This document shows positions 16,881 to 25,061 of a stretch of DNA of 64,000 bases, one piece after another. Position numbers and translations under genes: made by a program. Source of the DNA: Rhizobacter sp. OV335 (lineage in GTDB: Bacteria; Pseudomonadota; Gammaproteobacteria; Burkholderiales; Burkholderiaceae_C); assembly GCF_900142965.1 (NCBI RefSeq), contig NZ_FRCQ01000022.1:62001-126000 (forward strand), written 5' to 3'. The notes under the pieces were generated by a model. It was given only the letters and a program-made list of their open reading frames with translations. It searched no databases and had not been told where the DNA came from. Position 1 is the first letter of the stretch, and each line of letters opens with the position of its first letter.

Positions 16881-17213
16881 CTACTTGACCCGGTCGCCGT
16901 AGGTCACCGCGGTGACCTTGCCGGCCTGCAGCCGCAGCGTCGTGATGAACTGCCCGTAGCCGGGGTTGTAGGTCCACTCGTCGACCTTCTCGCACGGCAG
17001 CACGACGGCGGTGCCGGACGCGCCGGCGGCGATGGCCTGCGGATCGACCGGCTTGCAGAACGAATCCCGGGCGATGGGCTCACCGCATTTCTGCAGCACG
17101 CCGGAGCGCGGCTCGCCGATGCCGATGGTGTTGGAACTGCAGCGCAGCGATTGGGCGCCGGCCGATGCGGACAGGCCCAGCAGCAGCAGCGGCAGGGCGA
17201 ATGACGACTTCAT
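16881..17213 (-). CDS. Secreted DUF2845-domain protein
   Basis: 110 residues with AAGGAG five bases before the ATG and a clean signal peptide ending ASAGAQ. The mature part, with CSSNTIGIGEPRSGVLQKCGEP and WTYNPGYGQFITTLRLQAGKVTAV, matches DUF2845, a small periplasmic domain of unknown function related in shape to SmpA/BamE-like folds. It carries four cysteines that could form disulphides. Confidence 0.8.
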   Translation of the reverse strand: MKSSFALPLLLLGLSASAGAQSLRCSSNTIGIGEPRSGVLQKCGEPIARDSFCKPVDPQAIAAGASGTAVVLPCEKVDEWTYNPGYGQFITTLRLQAGKVTAVTYGDRVK

Positions 17214-17242
17214 GATTTCTCCTTGTGGTCCGCAGGGGTGAC

Positions 17243-18250
17243 TCAAGCGGGCGAAACCGCGAGTTTGCCCGCCTGCTGCGCCAGCGTCTGCGCCAACAGC
17301 CCTGCCACCGCGTACACCGCCTCGATGTTCGGCGCCGGCGTCTGCGTGATCTGCGCGAGCTCGACCACCGAGCCCACCAGCGCCTGCAGCTCCAGCGCGC
17401 GGCCGTGCTCCACGTCCTGCAGCATCGAGGTCTTGTGCGCGCCCACCGCCTCGGCACCGGCGATGCGCTTGTCGAGCGAGATCTTGAACTCCACGCCGAG
17501 CTTCTCGCCGATCGCCTGCGCCTCGGTCATCATCCGCGCGGCGAGCTGCCGCGTCGCCGGGAAGCGGCAGATGTCCTGCAGCGTCGCGTGCGTCAGCGCG
17601 CTGATCGGGTTGAAGCTCAGGTTGCCCCACAGCTTGACCCAGATCTCGCCGCGGATGTCCTTCGACACCGGCGACTTGAAGCCGGCCCGCATCATCGCCT
17701 GCGACAGCGCCTCGATGCGCTCGCTGCGAGAACCGTCGAGCTCGCCGAGCGTGAAGCGGTTGCCCTCGACCACCCGCACCACGCCCGGCTCGACCAGCTC
17801 CGAGGCCGGGTAGACGATGCCGCCGATCACGCGCTCCGGCTCGATGTGCGCGCCGATCACGCCGCCCGGGTCGACGCTCTCGAGCGAGCGCCCTTCGTAC
17901 GGCCCGGCCAGCTTGTGGAAGTACCACCACGGCAGCCCGTTGATCATCGTGACCACCAGCGTGTGCGGGCCGAACAGCTCGCGCAGCTCGGGCAGCACGT
18001 CTTTCACCTGGTGCGCCTTCAGCGTCAGCAGCACCACGTCCTGCGGGCCGGCATCGGCCATGCGCTGCACGGCGCGCAGGTTGCGCGCGACCTGCTCGCG
18101 GCCGTCTTCCTCGATCAGCTTGAAGCCGTTCGCGTTGATGGCCGCCAGGTTGCGGTTGCGGGCGATGAAGGTGACCTCTTCGCCGGCCAGTGCCAGCCGG
18201 GCCCCCAGGTAGCCGCCGATGGCGCCGGCGCCGACGATCGCGAATTTCAA
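17243..18250 (-). CDS. panE: 2-dehydropantoate 2-reductase family (PanE/ApbA) ketopantoate-type reductase
   Basis: 335 residues. A TTG at 18250 with GGAG six bases before it is the natural start, as it places KFAIVGAGAIGGYLGARLA, the NADP-binding GxGxxG, at the very N-terminus. Catalytic Lys in VKLWGNLSFNPISALT and the C-terminal helical domain are present. Members reduce ketopantoate, but many paralogues act on other 2-keto acids. It sits 10 bases after tctA in an operon with an acyl-CoA ligase, so a carboxylic-acid catabolic role is as likely as pantothenate synthesis. Confidence 0.85.
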   Translation of the reverse strand: MKFAIVGAGAIGGYLGARLALAGEEVTFIARNRNLAAINANGFKLIEEDGREQVARNLRAVQRMADAGPQDVVLLTLKAHQVKDVLPELRELFGPHTLVVTMINGLPWWYFHKLAGPYEGRSLESVDPGGVIGAHIEPERVIGGIVYPASELVEPGVVRVVEGNRFTLGELDGSRSERIEALSQAMMRAGFKSPVSKDIRGEIWVKLWGNLSFNPISALTHATLQDICRFPATRQLAARMMTEAQAIGEKLGVEFKISLDKRIAGAEAVGAHKTSMLQDVEHGRALELQALVGSVVELAQITQTPAPNIEAVYAVAGLLAQTLAQQAGKLAVSPA

Positions 18251-18260
18251 GGCATCTCCT

Positions 18261-19781
18261 TCAAGGATGTTCTCCGACCGGTGCGGTCCCGCGGGCGTGT
18301 GCCCAGGCACGGGCCCGCTGCACCGCCGGCCACAGCAGGATCACCAGCGCCAACGCCGTGATGCCGCCCACCAGCGGGTTCGACCAGAAGATCGAGAGTT
18401 TGCCCTGGGACGCGAGCATCGACTGCCGGAAGCTCGCCTCGGCCATGTCGCCCAGCACCAGCGCCAGCACCATCGGCGCGAGCGGGTAGCGCAGCTTCTT
18501 GAAGACGTAGCCGACGACGCCGAACACCAGCATCATCACCACGTCGAACATCGAGCTGTGCACGGTGTACGCGCCGATCGCGCAGATCACGATGATCACC
18601 GGCGCGATCACCGAGAACGGGATGCGCAGGATCGCCGCCCACCACGGCACCGTCGTCAGCACGACGATCAGCCCGACCAGGTTGCCGAGGTACATCGACG
18701 CGATCAGCCCCCAGACGAAATCCTTCTGCTCGATGAACAGCATCGGCCCCGGCTGCAGCCCCCAGATCAGCAGGCCGCCGAGCAGCACCGCCGCGGTCGG
18801 CGAGCCGGGGATGCCCAGCGTCAGCATCGGCAGCAGCGCCGAGGTGCCGGCCGCATGCGCCGCGGTCTCGGGCGCGATCACGCCCTGGATCTGCCCCTTG
18901 CCGAAGCTCTGCGGGTCGTCGGACATGCGCCGCGCCATGCCGTAGCTCATGAACGAGGCCGGCGTCGCGCCGCCCGGCGTGATGCCCATCCAGCAGCCGA
19001 TGGCCGTCGAGCGCAGGAAGGTCTTCCAGTGCCGCGCGAGTTCGCCCCAGGTCTGCCACACCACCTTGAAGTTGATCTTCGCGCTCTTGCCCTTGAAGGC
19101 CAGGCCCTCCTCCATCGTCAGCAGGATCTCGCCGATGCCGAACAGCCCGATCACCGCGATCAGGAAGTCGAAGCCCTTCAGCAGCTCGGGCACGCCGAAG
19201 GTCATGCGCAGCTGGCCGGTCACGCTGTCCATGCCGACGGCGGCGAGCGCGAAGCCGAGCATCATCGACGCGATGGTCTTGGCCGGCGGTTCCTTGCTGG
19301 TGCCGACGAAGCTGCAGAAGGTGAGCAGCTGCACCGCGAAGAACTCGGGTGGGCCGAACTTCAGCGCGAACTTCGCGAGCAGCGGCGCGAGGAAGGTGAT
19401 CAGCAGCACGGCGAACAGCGCGCCGACGAACGACGAGGTGAATGCCGCCGTCAGCGCCTGCGCCGCGCGGCCCTGCTGGGCCATCGGGTAGCCGTCGAAG
19501 GTGGTGGCCACCGACCACGGCTCGCCGGGGATGTTGAACAGGATCGAAGTGATCGCCCCGCCGAACAGCGCGCCCCAGTAGATGCACGACAGCATGATGA
19601 TGGCCGACGTGGGGTTCATCGAGAAGGTCAGCGGCAGCAGGATCGCGACGCCGTTAGCCCCGCCGAGGCCGGGCAGCACGCCGATCAGCACGCCCAGCGT
19701 CAGCCCGATCAGCATGAAGCCGAGGTTGGGCAGCGTGAGGGCCACGCCGAAGCCGTGCATCAGGTTGGTGATTTCTTCCAT
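18261..19781 (-). CDS. tctA: Tripartite tricarboxylate transporter large permease TctA
   Basis: 506 residues with about 11-12 membrane helices. The TctA signature GVLPGLGGANGVAILLPLTF is at residues about 34-53, and GITPGGATPASFMSYGMAR marks the repeat. GGGAG-type ribosome site nine bases before the ATG. It is the channel of a secondary transporter for a carboxylate captured by the TctC-type protein encoded upstream. Confidence 0.93.
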   Translation of the reverse strand: MEEITNLMHGFGVALTLPNLGFMLIGLTLGVLIGVLPGLGGANGVAILLPLTFSMNPTSAIIMLSCIYWGALFGGAITSILFNIPGEPWSVATTFDGYPMAQQGRAAQALTAAFTSSFVGALFAVLLITFLAPLLAKFALKFGPPEFFAVQLLTFCSFVGTSKEPPAKTIASMMLGFALAAVGMDSVTGQLRMTFGVPELLKGFDFLIAVIGLFGIGEILLTMEEGLAFKGKSAKINFKVVWQTWGELARHWKTFLRSTAIGCWMGITPGGATPASFMSYGMARRMSDDPQSFGKGQIQGVIAPETAAHAAGTSALLPMLTLGIPGSPTAAVLLGGLLIWGLQPGPMLFIEQKDFVWGLIASMYLGNLVGLIVVLTTVPWWAAILRIPFSVIAPVIIVICAIGAYTVHSSMFDVVMMLVFGVVGYVFKKLRYPLAPMVLALVLGDMAEASFRQSMLASQGKLSIFWSNPLVGGITALALVILLWPAVQRARAWAHARGTAPVGEHP

Positions 19782-19839
19782 GCGCTTCTCTCCCTGTGGG
19801 TTCTTGTGTGCGCGGGCGGAGGAACTTCTACAGCCTTGG

Positions 19840-20337
19840 CTAGAGACCGAACAGATGCTCGATCGGGCCCTTCGGCAGCGGCACCAGGAACCACTTCTCG
19901 AACACCGCGAACAGCAGCAGCGGCACGCCGACCGACACCGCCACGGTCATCGGCCAGCGGTAGTGCCCGTGGCGGCGCATGAAGTAGCCGATCAGCAGCG
20001 CCGACGCGAGGTAGATGCCGAGCCCCCAGATCAGCGCGACATACACCACCATCGGCAGCAGCACCGCGACCACCATGCGCAGCTGCGCGCGCTCGGCGAA
20101 CACCGGGTCGGGCTGCTTGCGGCGTCGGAACTCGCCGAACAGGATGCTCGCGGCGGCCGCCAGCAGCAGCAACCCGATGTAGAACGGAAAGTAGCCGGCG
20201 CGCGGGCCGTCGTCGGCCCAGCCAATGCCCACGCGCAGGCTGTCGCCGATGACGATCAGCGCGATCGCGGCCAGCACGCCGGCCATGCCGACCTCCGGCC
20301 ACCGTTTGCCGACCGGTGCGGATTCAGGTTCGCTCAT
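19840..20337 (-). CDS. tctB: Tripartite tricarboxylate transporter small permease TctB
   Basis: 165 residues, four membrane helices, the standard small TctB subunit. GAGG seven bases before the ATG. It lies between tctC and tctA in the usual order. The poorly conserved sequence allows identification mainly by size, topology and position. Confidence 0.85.
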   Translation of the reverse strand: MSEPESAPVGKRWPEVGMAGVLAAIALIVIGDSLRVGIGWADDGPRAGYFPFYIGLLLLAAAASILFGEFRRRKQPDPVFAERAQLRMVVAVLLPMVVYVALIWGLGIYLASALLIGYFMRRHGHYRWPMTVAVSVGVPLLLFAVFEKWFLVPLPKGPIEHLFGL

Positions 20338-20362
20338 GCATCACCTCGTTGTGGGGAGAGGT

Positions 20363-21367
20363 CTATTGCGCCAGAAAGCCGGCCTGCTTCATCAGCTCGC
20401 GGTGCATCTGCTCGTTCTTGCCGAGCCAGTCGACGAACTCCGGCCCGCTCATGAAGGTCTGCTTGAACGCACCCTTGTCCATGAAGTCCTTCCATTCCGG
20501 CAGCGCGCGCACCTTCTTGAACAGCTCGACGTAGAACGCCACCTGCTCCGGCGTCGCGCCCGGCGGCATGAAGATGCCGCGCAGCATCAGGTAGTCGACC
20601 GGCACGCCGGCCGAGGCGCAGGTGGGGATGTCGTTCCAGCTCTGCGTCGGCGTCAGCTTGGTGCTGTACGGCAGCTTGTCCTTGTCCATCACGCACAGCG
20701 CGCGCAGCTTGCCGGCGCGCCAGTGTGATTCGGCCTCGATCGGGTTGTTGACCGTCGAGTCGACGTGCTTGCCCACCAGCTGCACCGCGACGTCGCCGCC
20801 GCCCTTGTACGGGATGTAGGTGAGCCTCTTGCCGACCGCCTTCTCGAGCATCGCGGTGATGATCTGGTCTTCCTGCTTCGAGCCGGTGCCGCCCATCTTG
20901 AAGCTGTTGGCCGGCTGCGCCTTGATCGCGTCGATGTACTCCTTCGCGGTCTTGTACGGCGACTCGGCATTGACCCACAGCACGAACTCGTCCTGCGCGA
21001 GCATCGCCACCGGCGTCAGGTCGCGCCAGTTGAACGGCACGCCGGTCGCGAGCGGCGTCGTGAACAGGTTCGACAGCGTGATGACGATCTTGTGCGCATC
21101 GCCCTTCGCGCCCTTCACGTCGAGGAAGCCCTCGGCGCCGGCGCCGCCCGCCTTGTTGACGACGATGATCGGCTGCTTCATCAGGTTGTTCTTCGCGACC
21201 ACGCCCTGGATGAAGCGGGCCATCTGGTCGGCCCCGCCGCCGGTGCCGGCCGGCACCACGAACTCCACCGGCTTGGCCGGCTCCCAGGCCTGTGCCGCCC
21301 CGCCCCCGCCCATCGCCCACAGCGCCGTCGCGGCCGCCGCCCACTGCTTGAACTGCTGGTACTTCAA
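20363..21367 (-). CDS. tctC: Bug/TctC-family periplasmic binding protein
   Basis: 334 residues from a TTG with AAGGAG five bases upstream; no ATG suits the signal peptide, which ends AAQA-W. The Bug signatures are KPVEFVVPAGTGGGADQMAR, VVNKAGGAGAEGF and TYIPYKGGGDVAVQLVGKHVD. Bug proteins bind carboxylates such as citrate, glutamate, terephthalate or nicotinate. Association with an oxalate-CoA-ligase-like enzyme suggests a small di- or hydroxy-carboxylate. Confidence 0.9.
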   Translation of the reverse strand: MKYQQFKQWAAAATALWAMGGGGAAQAWEPAKPVEFVVPAGTGGGADQMARFIQGVVAKNNLMKQPIIVVNKAGGAGAEGFLDVKGAKGDAHKIVITLSNLFTTPLATGVPFNWRDLTPVAMLAQDEFVLWVNAESPYKTAKEYIDAIKAQPANSFKMGGTGSKQEDQIITAMLEKAVGKRLTYIPYKGGGDVAVQLVGKHVDSTVNNPIEAESHWRAGKLRALCVMDKDKLPYSTKLTPTQSWNDIPTCASAGVPVDYLMLRGIFMPPGATPEQVAFYVELFKKVRALPEWKDFMDKGAFKQTFMSGPEFVDWLGKNEQMHRELMKQAGFLAQ

Positions 21368-21506
21368 GATCGCTCCTTTTGGTAGTCACGCTGGGGGCAC
21401 ATGCCCCCGGGGTCCATCGGTGTCGTTCTTGTGGGTGCGGCCGCCAACGTCCTCACGGACGCCGACCGCGGGCGACCGGCAGGGTTCGCCCGGGAGGAAA
21501 ACGGTG

Positions 21507-23030
21507 TCAGCCGAGGCCGAGCTTCTGCGCCAGGCCGATGCGCTGCAGCTTGCCGGTGGCGCCCTTCGGGATCTCGTCCATGAAGAGGATCTTCTTCGGC
21601 ACCTTGTAGTCGGCGGCCCGTGTGCTGACGAAGGCCTGCAGCTCGCGCTCGGTGGCCGGCTGGCCTTCGCGCAGCACGACGACCGCGGCGACTTCCTCGC
21701 CGAGCTTCGGGTGCGGCATGCCGAAGCACACCACCTGCGCGACGGCCGGGTGGTCCATCAGGATCTCGTCGACCTCGCGCGGGCTGACCTTCTCGCCGCC
21801 GCGGTTGATGATTTCCTTCAGCCGCCCGGTCAGGCTGATGTAGCCGTCGGCGTCCATCGTGCCCTGGTCGCCGGTGCGGAACCAGCCGTTCGTGAAGCCC
21901 TCGGCATTGGCCTTCGGGTTGTTCTCGTAGCCGCGCGTCACGTTGGCGCCGCGGATCACGATCTCGCCGATGCCGCCGGCCGGCAGCAGGCCGCCGTCGT
22001 CGCCCATGATGGCCACCTCGGGCCCGGCCGCGAGGCCGACCGCGCCGGGTTTGCGCGCCTTCGGCGGCAGCGGGTTCGACGCCATCTGGTGCGTGGCCTC
22101 GGTCATGCCGTAGGCCTCGATCAGCGGCGCGCCGAACACCTCCTCGAGTTCGCGGATCACCTGCGGCGGCATCGATGACGACGACGAGCGCAGGAAGCGC
22201 AGCGGGTGGCGCTTGATCACGTCGGCGTTCTTGCCGGCGCGCGACAGGATCGCCTGGTGCATGGTCGGCACCGCGGTGTACCAGGTGGGCTTCGCCTCAT
22301 CCATCCAGCCGAAGAACTTCAGCGCGTTGAAGCCCGGCGTGCAGAACACCTGTGAGCCGGCCGACAGCGGCGCGAGCACGCCGGCGATCAGGCCGTGGAT
22401 GTGGAACAGCGGCATGATGTTCAGCCCGCGGTCGGCGCCGGTGAACGCGAGCGTGCTGCGGATGTTGGTGGCCGAGGCGCACAGGTTGCGCTGCGACAGC
22501 GGCACGATCTTCGGGCGCGAGGTGGTGCCGGAGGTGTGCAGCACCATCGAGACGTCGTCGGGCTCGGCCCAGGTTGGTTCGGCGGCCGATGCGGCGATGC
22601 TGCCGTCGCGCGGTTCCAGCACGAAGCTGCCGGCACCGGCGCCTTCGTGCACCACCAGGTCGATCACGCGCACGCCGAGCTTGGCGGCCACGTCGATCGC
22701 CGGCGAGACGCTGCCGCGCTCGACGATCAGCGCCTTCGCGTTCAGGTCGGACAGGTAGAACTCGAACTCGTCGGCGCGGTAGGCCGGGTTCAGCGGCGCG
22801 CTGGTCACGCCGCAGGCGCAGGCGACGAAGCAGGTCGCCATCTCGGGGCCGTTGTTCAGCACGATGGCCACGCGGTCGTTGCGGGCGATGCCCAGGCCGT
22901 TGAGCCGCGCGAGGGTCTCGGCGATCAGCCGGCGCAGTTCGCGGTACCGGAGCGGCGGCCGGTCGGGGGCGGAGACGGCAACGTTGTCATCGACGCCGGT
23001 GGCAAGCAGATCCTTCAAGCTGTGGGACAT
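21507..23030 (-). CDS. Acyl-CoA synthetase, oxalate--CoA ligase-like (AMP-binding family)
   Basis: 507 residues; ATG at 23030 has AGG seven bases upstream. ANL-family motifs: MVLHTSGTTSRPKIVPLSQRN-type P-loop (here HTSGTTSRPK), AYGMTEATHQM, GWFRTGDQG, and the C-terminal GRLKEIINRGGEKVSPREVDE with catalytic Lys in KGATGKLQR. The N-terminal half resembles the yeast Pcs60/plant AAE3 oxalyl-CoA synthetase group. It heads the operon with tctCBA and panE, so it may activate the imported acid. Confidence 0.85.
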   Translation of the reverse strand: MSHSLKDLLATGVDDNVAVSAPDRPPLRYRELRRLIAETLARLNGLGIARNDRVAIVLNNGPEMATCFVACACGVTSAPLNPAYRADEFEFYLSDLNAKALIVERGSVSPAIDVAAKLGVRVIDLVVHEGAGAGSFVLEPRDGSIAASAAEPTWAEPDDVSMVLHTSGTTSRPKIVPLSQRNLCASATNIRSTLAFTGADRGLNIMPLFHIHGLIAGVLAPLSAGSQVFCTPGFNALKFFGWMDEAKPTWYTAVPTMHQAILSRAGKNADVIKRHPLRFLRSSSSSMPPQVIRELEEVFGAPLIEAYGMTEATHQMASNPLPPKARKPGAVGLAAGPEVAIMGDDGGLLPAGGIGEIVIRGANVTRGYENNPKANAEGFTNGWFRTGDQGTMDADGYISLTGRLKEIINRGGEKVSPREVDEILMDHPAVAQVVCFGMPHPKLGEEVAAVVVLREGQPATERELQAFVSTRAADYKVPKKILFMDEIPKGATGKLQRIGLAQKLGLG

Positions 23031-23371
23031 CGGTGCCTCGCTAGATGGGAACGAGGCCGCGCGTCGACGACGCACGCCCCCCAACGTGGTGTGTTTCTAC
23101 TTGTTGTCGGGGGCGAGTGTGCCGCACGAAGCTGGGGGCTGGCAAGAAAGGGGATGCCCGGGCAGGCGCACAGAACCCGTTTGCCCTGGGGAAAACAGGT
23201 GCTGCGGCGGCTGCAAAGAAACACCGTTCGCCCTGAGCCTGTCGAAGGGCCCGATCATCCTGAGCCCGTCGAAGGACCTGAGCCTGTCGAAGGCCCTGCG
23301 CGCGCTGGGTGCAACCCTTCGACGGACGGGCCTTCGACAGGCTCAGTCCCTGCTCAGGGCGAACGGATGCC
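23031..23371. other. Gene-free stretch with upstream region of the ligase operon and repeats
   Basis: 341 bases without a gene. The left part (23031-23220) should hold the promoter of the acyl-CoA ligase operon, but no convincing -35/-10 pair was found. The right part (23226-23366) is filled by copies of the TTCGACAGGCTCAG repeat in both orientations, which also separates it from the convergent end of the peroxiredoxin operon. Confidence 0.8.
23226..23366. repeat. TTCGACAGGCTCAG-type extragenic repeat cluster (copy 1)
   Basis: Three direct units of CTGAGCCTGTCGAAGG-like sequence followed by an inverted unit, bounded by GTTCGCCCTGAGC at the left and GCTCAGGGCGAACGG at the right, so the whole block can fold into a long hairpin. 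It contains the intact form of the site that the IS110 element interrupts at 47013. It sits between the start of one operon and the end of another. Confidence 0.85.
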
Positions 23372-24013
23372 TCAGGGCTTGTTCGGCTGCGGCGTCAGCC
23401 GCAGGTACGGCGTCACCGCCGTGTAGCCCTTCGGGAACTTCTTCTTGATCAGCTCGGGGTCCTGCAGCGACGGCACGATCACGACGTCGTCGCCGTCTTT
23501 CCAGTTGCCCGGCGTCGCGACGCTGTGCGAATCGGTCAGCTGCAGCGAATCGATCACGCGCAGGATCTCGTCGAAGTTGCGGCCGGTGCTGGCCGGGTAG
23601 GTGATCGTCAGGCGGATCTTCTTCGCCGGGTCGATCACGAACAGCGAGCGCACCGTGGCGGTGGTGCTCGCGTTCGGGTGGATCAGGTCGTACAGCTCGG
23701 CCACCTTGCGGTCGGCATCGGCCAGGATCGGGAAGTTGACCCGCGTCTTCTGCGTCGTGTTGATGTCGTGGATCCACTTCGTGTGCGAGTCGACCGGGTC
23801 GACGCTCAGCGCGATGGCCTTCACGTTGCGCTTCGTGAACTCGTCCTTCAGCTTGGCGGTCAGGCCGAGCTCGGTGGTGCACACCGGCGTGAAATCGGCC
23901 GGGTGCGAGAACAGCACGCCCCAGCTGTCGCCCAGCCACTTGTGGAAGCTGATCGGGCCGTCGGACGATTGCTGTTCGAAGTCGGGGGCGATGTCGCCCA
24001 ATCGCAAGCTCAT
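23372..24013 (-). CDS. 1-Cys peroxiredoxin (Prx6 type)
   Basis: 213 residues with AGGAG six bases before the ATG. Peroxidatic motif PADFTPVCTTE with Cys45; no other cysteine occurs in the protein, so it is a true 1-Cys enzyme. The C-terminal NWKDGDDVVIVPSL and GYTAVTPYLRLT are Prx6-type. It reduces peroxides with an external thiol or ascorbate. Last of three genes that share a sulfur-regulon-type promoter. Confidence 0.93.
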   Translation of the reverse strand: MSLRLGDIAPDFEQQSSDGPISFHKWLGDSWGVLFSHPADFTPVCTTELGLTAKLKDEFTKRNVKAIALSVDPVDSHTKWIHDINTTQKTRVNFPILADADRKVAELYDLIHPNASTTATVRSLFVIDPAKKIRLTITYPASTGRNFDEILRVIDSLQLTDSHSVATPGNWKDGDDVVIVPSLQDPELIKKKFPKGYTAVTPYLRLTPQPNKP

Positions 24014-24037
24014 GGTGGTCTCCTGGTGATGGGTGGG

Positions 24038-24640
24038 TCAGACGGCGAACGAGAACTCGTGCAGGTCGGCGCGCTCGGGCCGCCGTGATTGCTCGACGCG
24101 GTGGATCAGGAACTCGGTCAGCTTCTTCGCCGCCGGCAACGGGCCGAAGCCCGCCTCGGCGTTGATGTGGCCGGCGTCGCCGAGGTTCACGAAGCCGCTG
24201 CCCCAGGCCTGGGCGAACGATTCTGCGCGCTGCGCGCTCATCCACGGGTCGGTGTCGCTCGCGAGCAGGGTGGCCGGCAGGCGCAGCCGTTGGCGCAGCG
24301 GCAGGTCGTCGAGCGCGAAGCGGCCCGGCTCGGCCGGCGCCACCAGCAACGCGCCGCGCACGCCATGGGCGGTTCGCCCGCAGGTCGACAGCAGGTGCTG
24401 CGCCAGCGCCAGGCAGCCGAAGCTGTGGGCCACCGCGATCCACGGGCCGAGTGGCTCGGCGGCGAGCGTCTCGCCGATGCGGGTCGCCCAGGTCTCGAGG
24501 TCGGCGGTGTCCCAGTCGTCCTGCTCGACGCGCACCGCACGCCGGAAGTGGCCCTGCAGCCAGCTCTGCCAATGCGCCGGACCGCTGCCGCGCAGGCCGG
24601 GGATCACCAGCACGCGCACCGGGCTGCCGTGGAATGCCAT
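24038..24640 (-). CDS. Small alpha/beta hydrolase, RBBP9/YdeN family
   Basis: 200 residues, GGAG eight bases before the ATG. VLVIPGLRGSGPAHWQSW opens the family fold; the nucleophile Ser73 is in AVAHSFGC, the Asp in LASDTDPW and the His in GDAGHINAEAG. These are serine hydrolases of unknown natural substrate. It sits between the Mop-like protein and the peroxiredoxin on the same strand. Confidence 0.88.
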   Translation of the reverse strand: MAFHGSPVRVLVIPGLRGSGPAHWQSWLQGHFRRAVRVEQDDWDTADLETWATRIGETLAAEPLGPWIAVAHSFGCLALAQHLLSTCGRTAHGVRGALLVAPAEPGRFALDDLPLRQRLRLPATLLASDTDPWMSAQRAESFAQAWGSGFVNLGDAGHINAEAGFGPLPAAKKLTEFLIHRVEQSRRPERADLHEFSFAV

Positions 24641-24666
24641 GGGAGGGTCTCCGTCAGAAGGACTTG

Positions 24667-24885
24667 TCAGAGAGTGGCGATCGACACCTCGGTCGACTTG
24701 ACCAGCGCGATCACGTCCTTGCCGACCGTGAGCTTCAGCTCCTTCACCGAACGCGTCGTGATGACCGACGTGACGATCAGGCCGGACGGGGTCTCGACGT
24801 CGATCTCGGACACGACCGGTCCTTCGATGATTTCCTTGACCTTGCCGCGGAACTGGTTGCGCACGTTGATGGCGGTGATGCTCAT
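24667..24885 (-). CDS. TOBE/Mop-domain molybdopterin- or oxyanion-binding protein
   Basis: 72 residues from the ATG at 24885, with GAGG about six bases upstream. One Mop/TOBE unit: SITAINVRNQFRGKVKEIIEGPVVSEIDVET and VKSTEVSI. Free-standing Mop proteins bind molybdate or similar oxyanions and assemble as hexamers. First gene of a unit with the hydrolase and peroxiredoxin. Sulfate/molybdate cross-talk would fit the setting, but that is inference. Confidence 0.88.
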   Translation of the reverse strand: MSITAINVRNQFRGKVKEIIEGPVVSEIDVETPSGLIVTSVITTRSVKELKLTVGKDVIALVKSTEVSIATL

Positions 24886-24914
24886 GAGTGACCTCGGGGT
24901 GAGAGTGAGCATCG

Positions 24915-24966
24915 ATGATGGGCACGCGGTGCGGCCGTCGCAAGGAATGAAACCGGATCAGGTCAT
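24915..24966 (-). promoter_or_regulatory. Sulfur-regulon-type promoter of the Mop-hydrolase-peroxiredoxin unit
   Basis: On the minus strand: ATGAC, 14 bases, TTCCTT (24947-24942), 21 bases, CATCAT (24920-24915). Spacing is identical to the other nine sites although TTCGTT is changed to TTCCTT. The TTCCTT lies 56 bases before the ATG. Confidence 0.4.
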
Positions 24967-24989
24967 GCGGATAGCGAATTTGGCGGACG

Positions 24990-25026
24990 AAAAAAAGCGC
25001 CTCCACCCCGCAGGGAGAAGGCGCTT
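24990..25026 (-). terminator. Rho-independent terminator after the chitinase gene
   Basis: Read on the minus strand, AAGCGCCT pairs with AGGCGCTT (8 bp, extendable through CTCC/GGGG) and is followed by seven T. It starts 36 bases after the chitinase stop codon and would isolate that gene from the Mop operon. Confidence 0.88.
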
Positions 25027-25061
25027 GGTCTTGCTAGATCAGGCGTTGGTGCAGGCGCTGG

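Noticed and set aside
18219-19982. 587-codon open frame on the plus strand
   Set aside because: Antisense to tctA; His/Arg/Gln-rich low-complexity translation only.
24990-25026. The hairpin as a terminator for a plus-strand gene
   Set aside because: No plus-strand gene ends there, and the T-run is on the minus-strand transcript.
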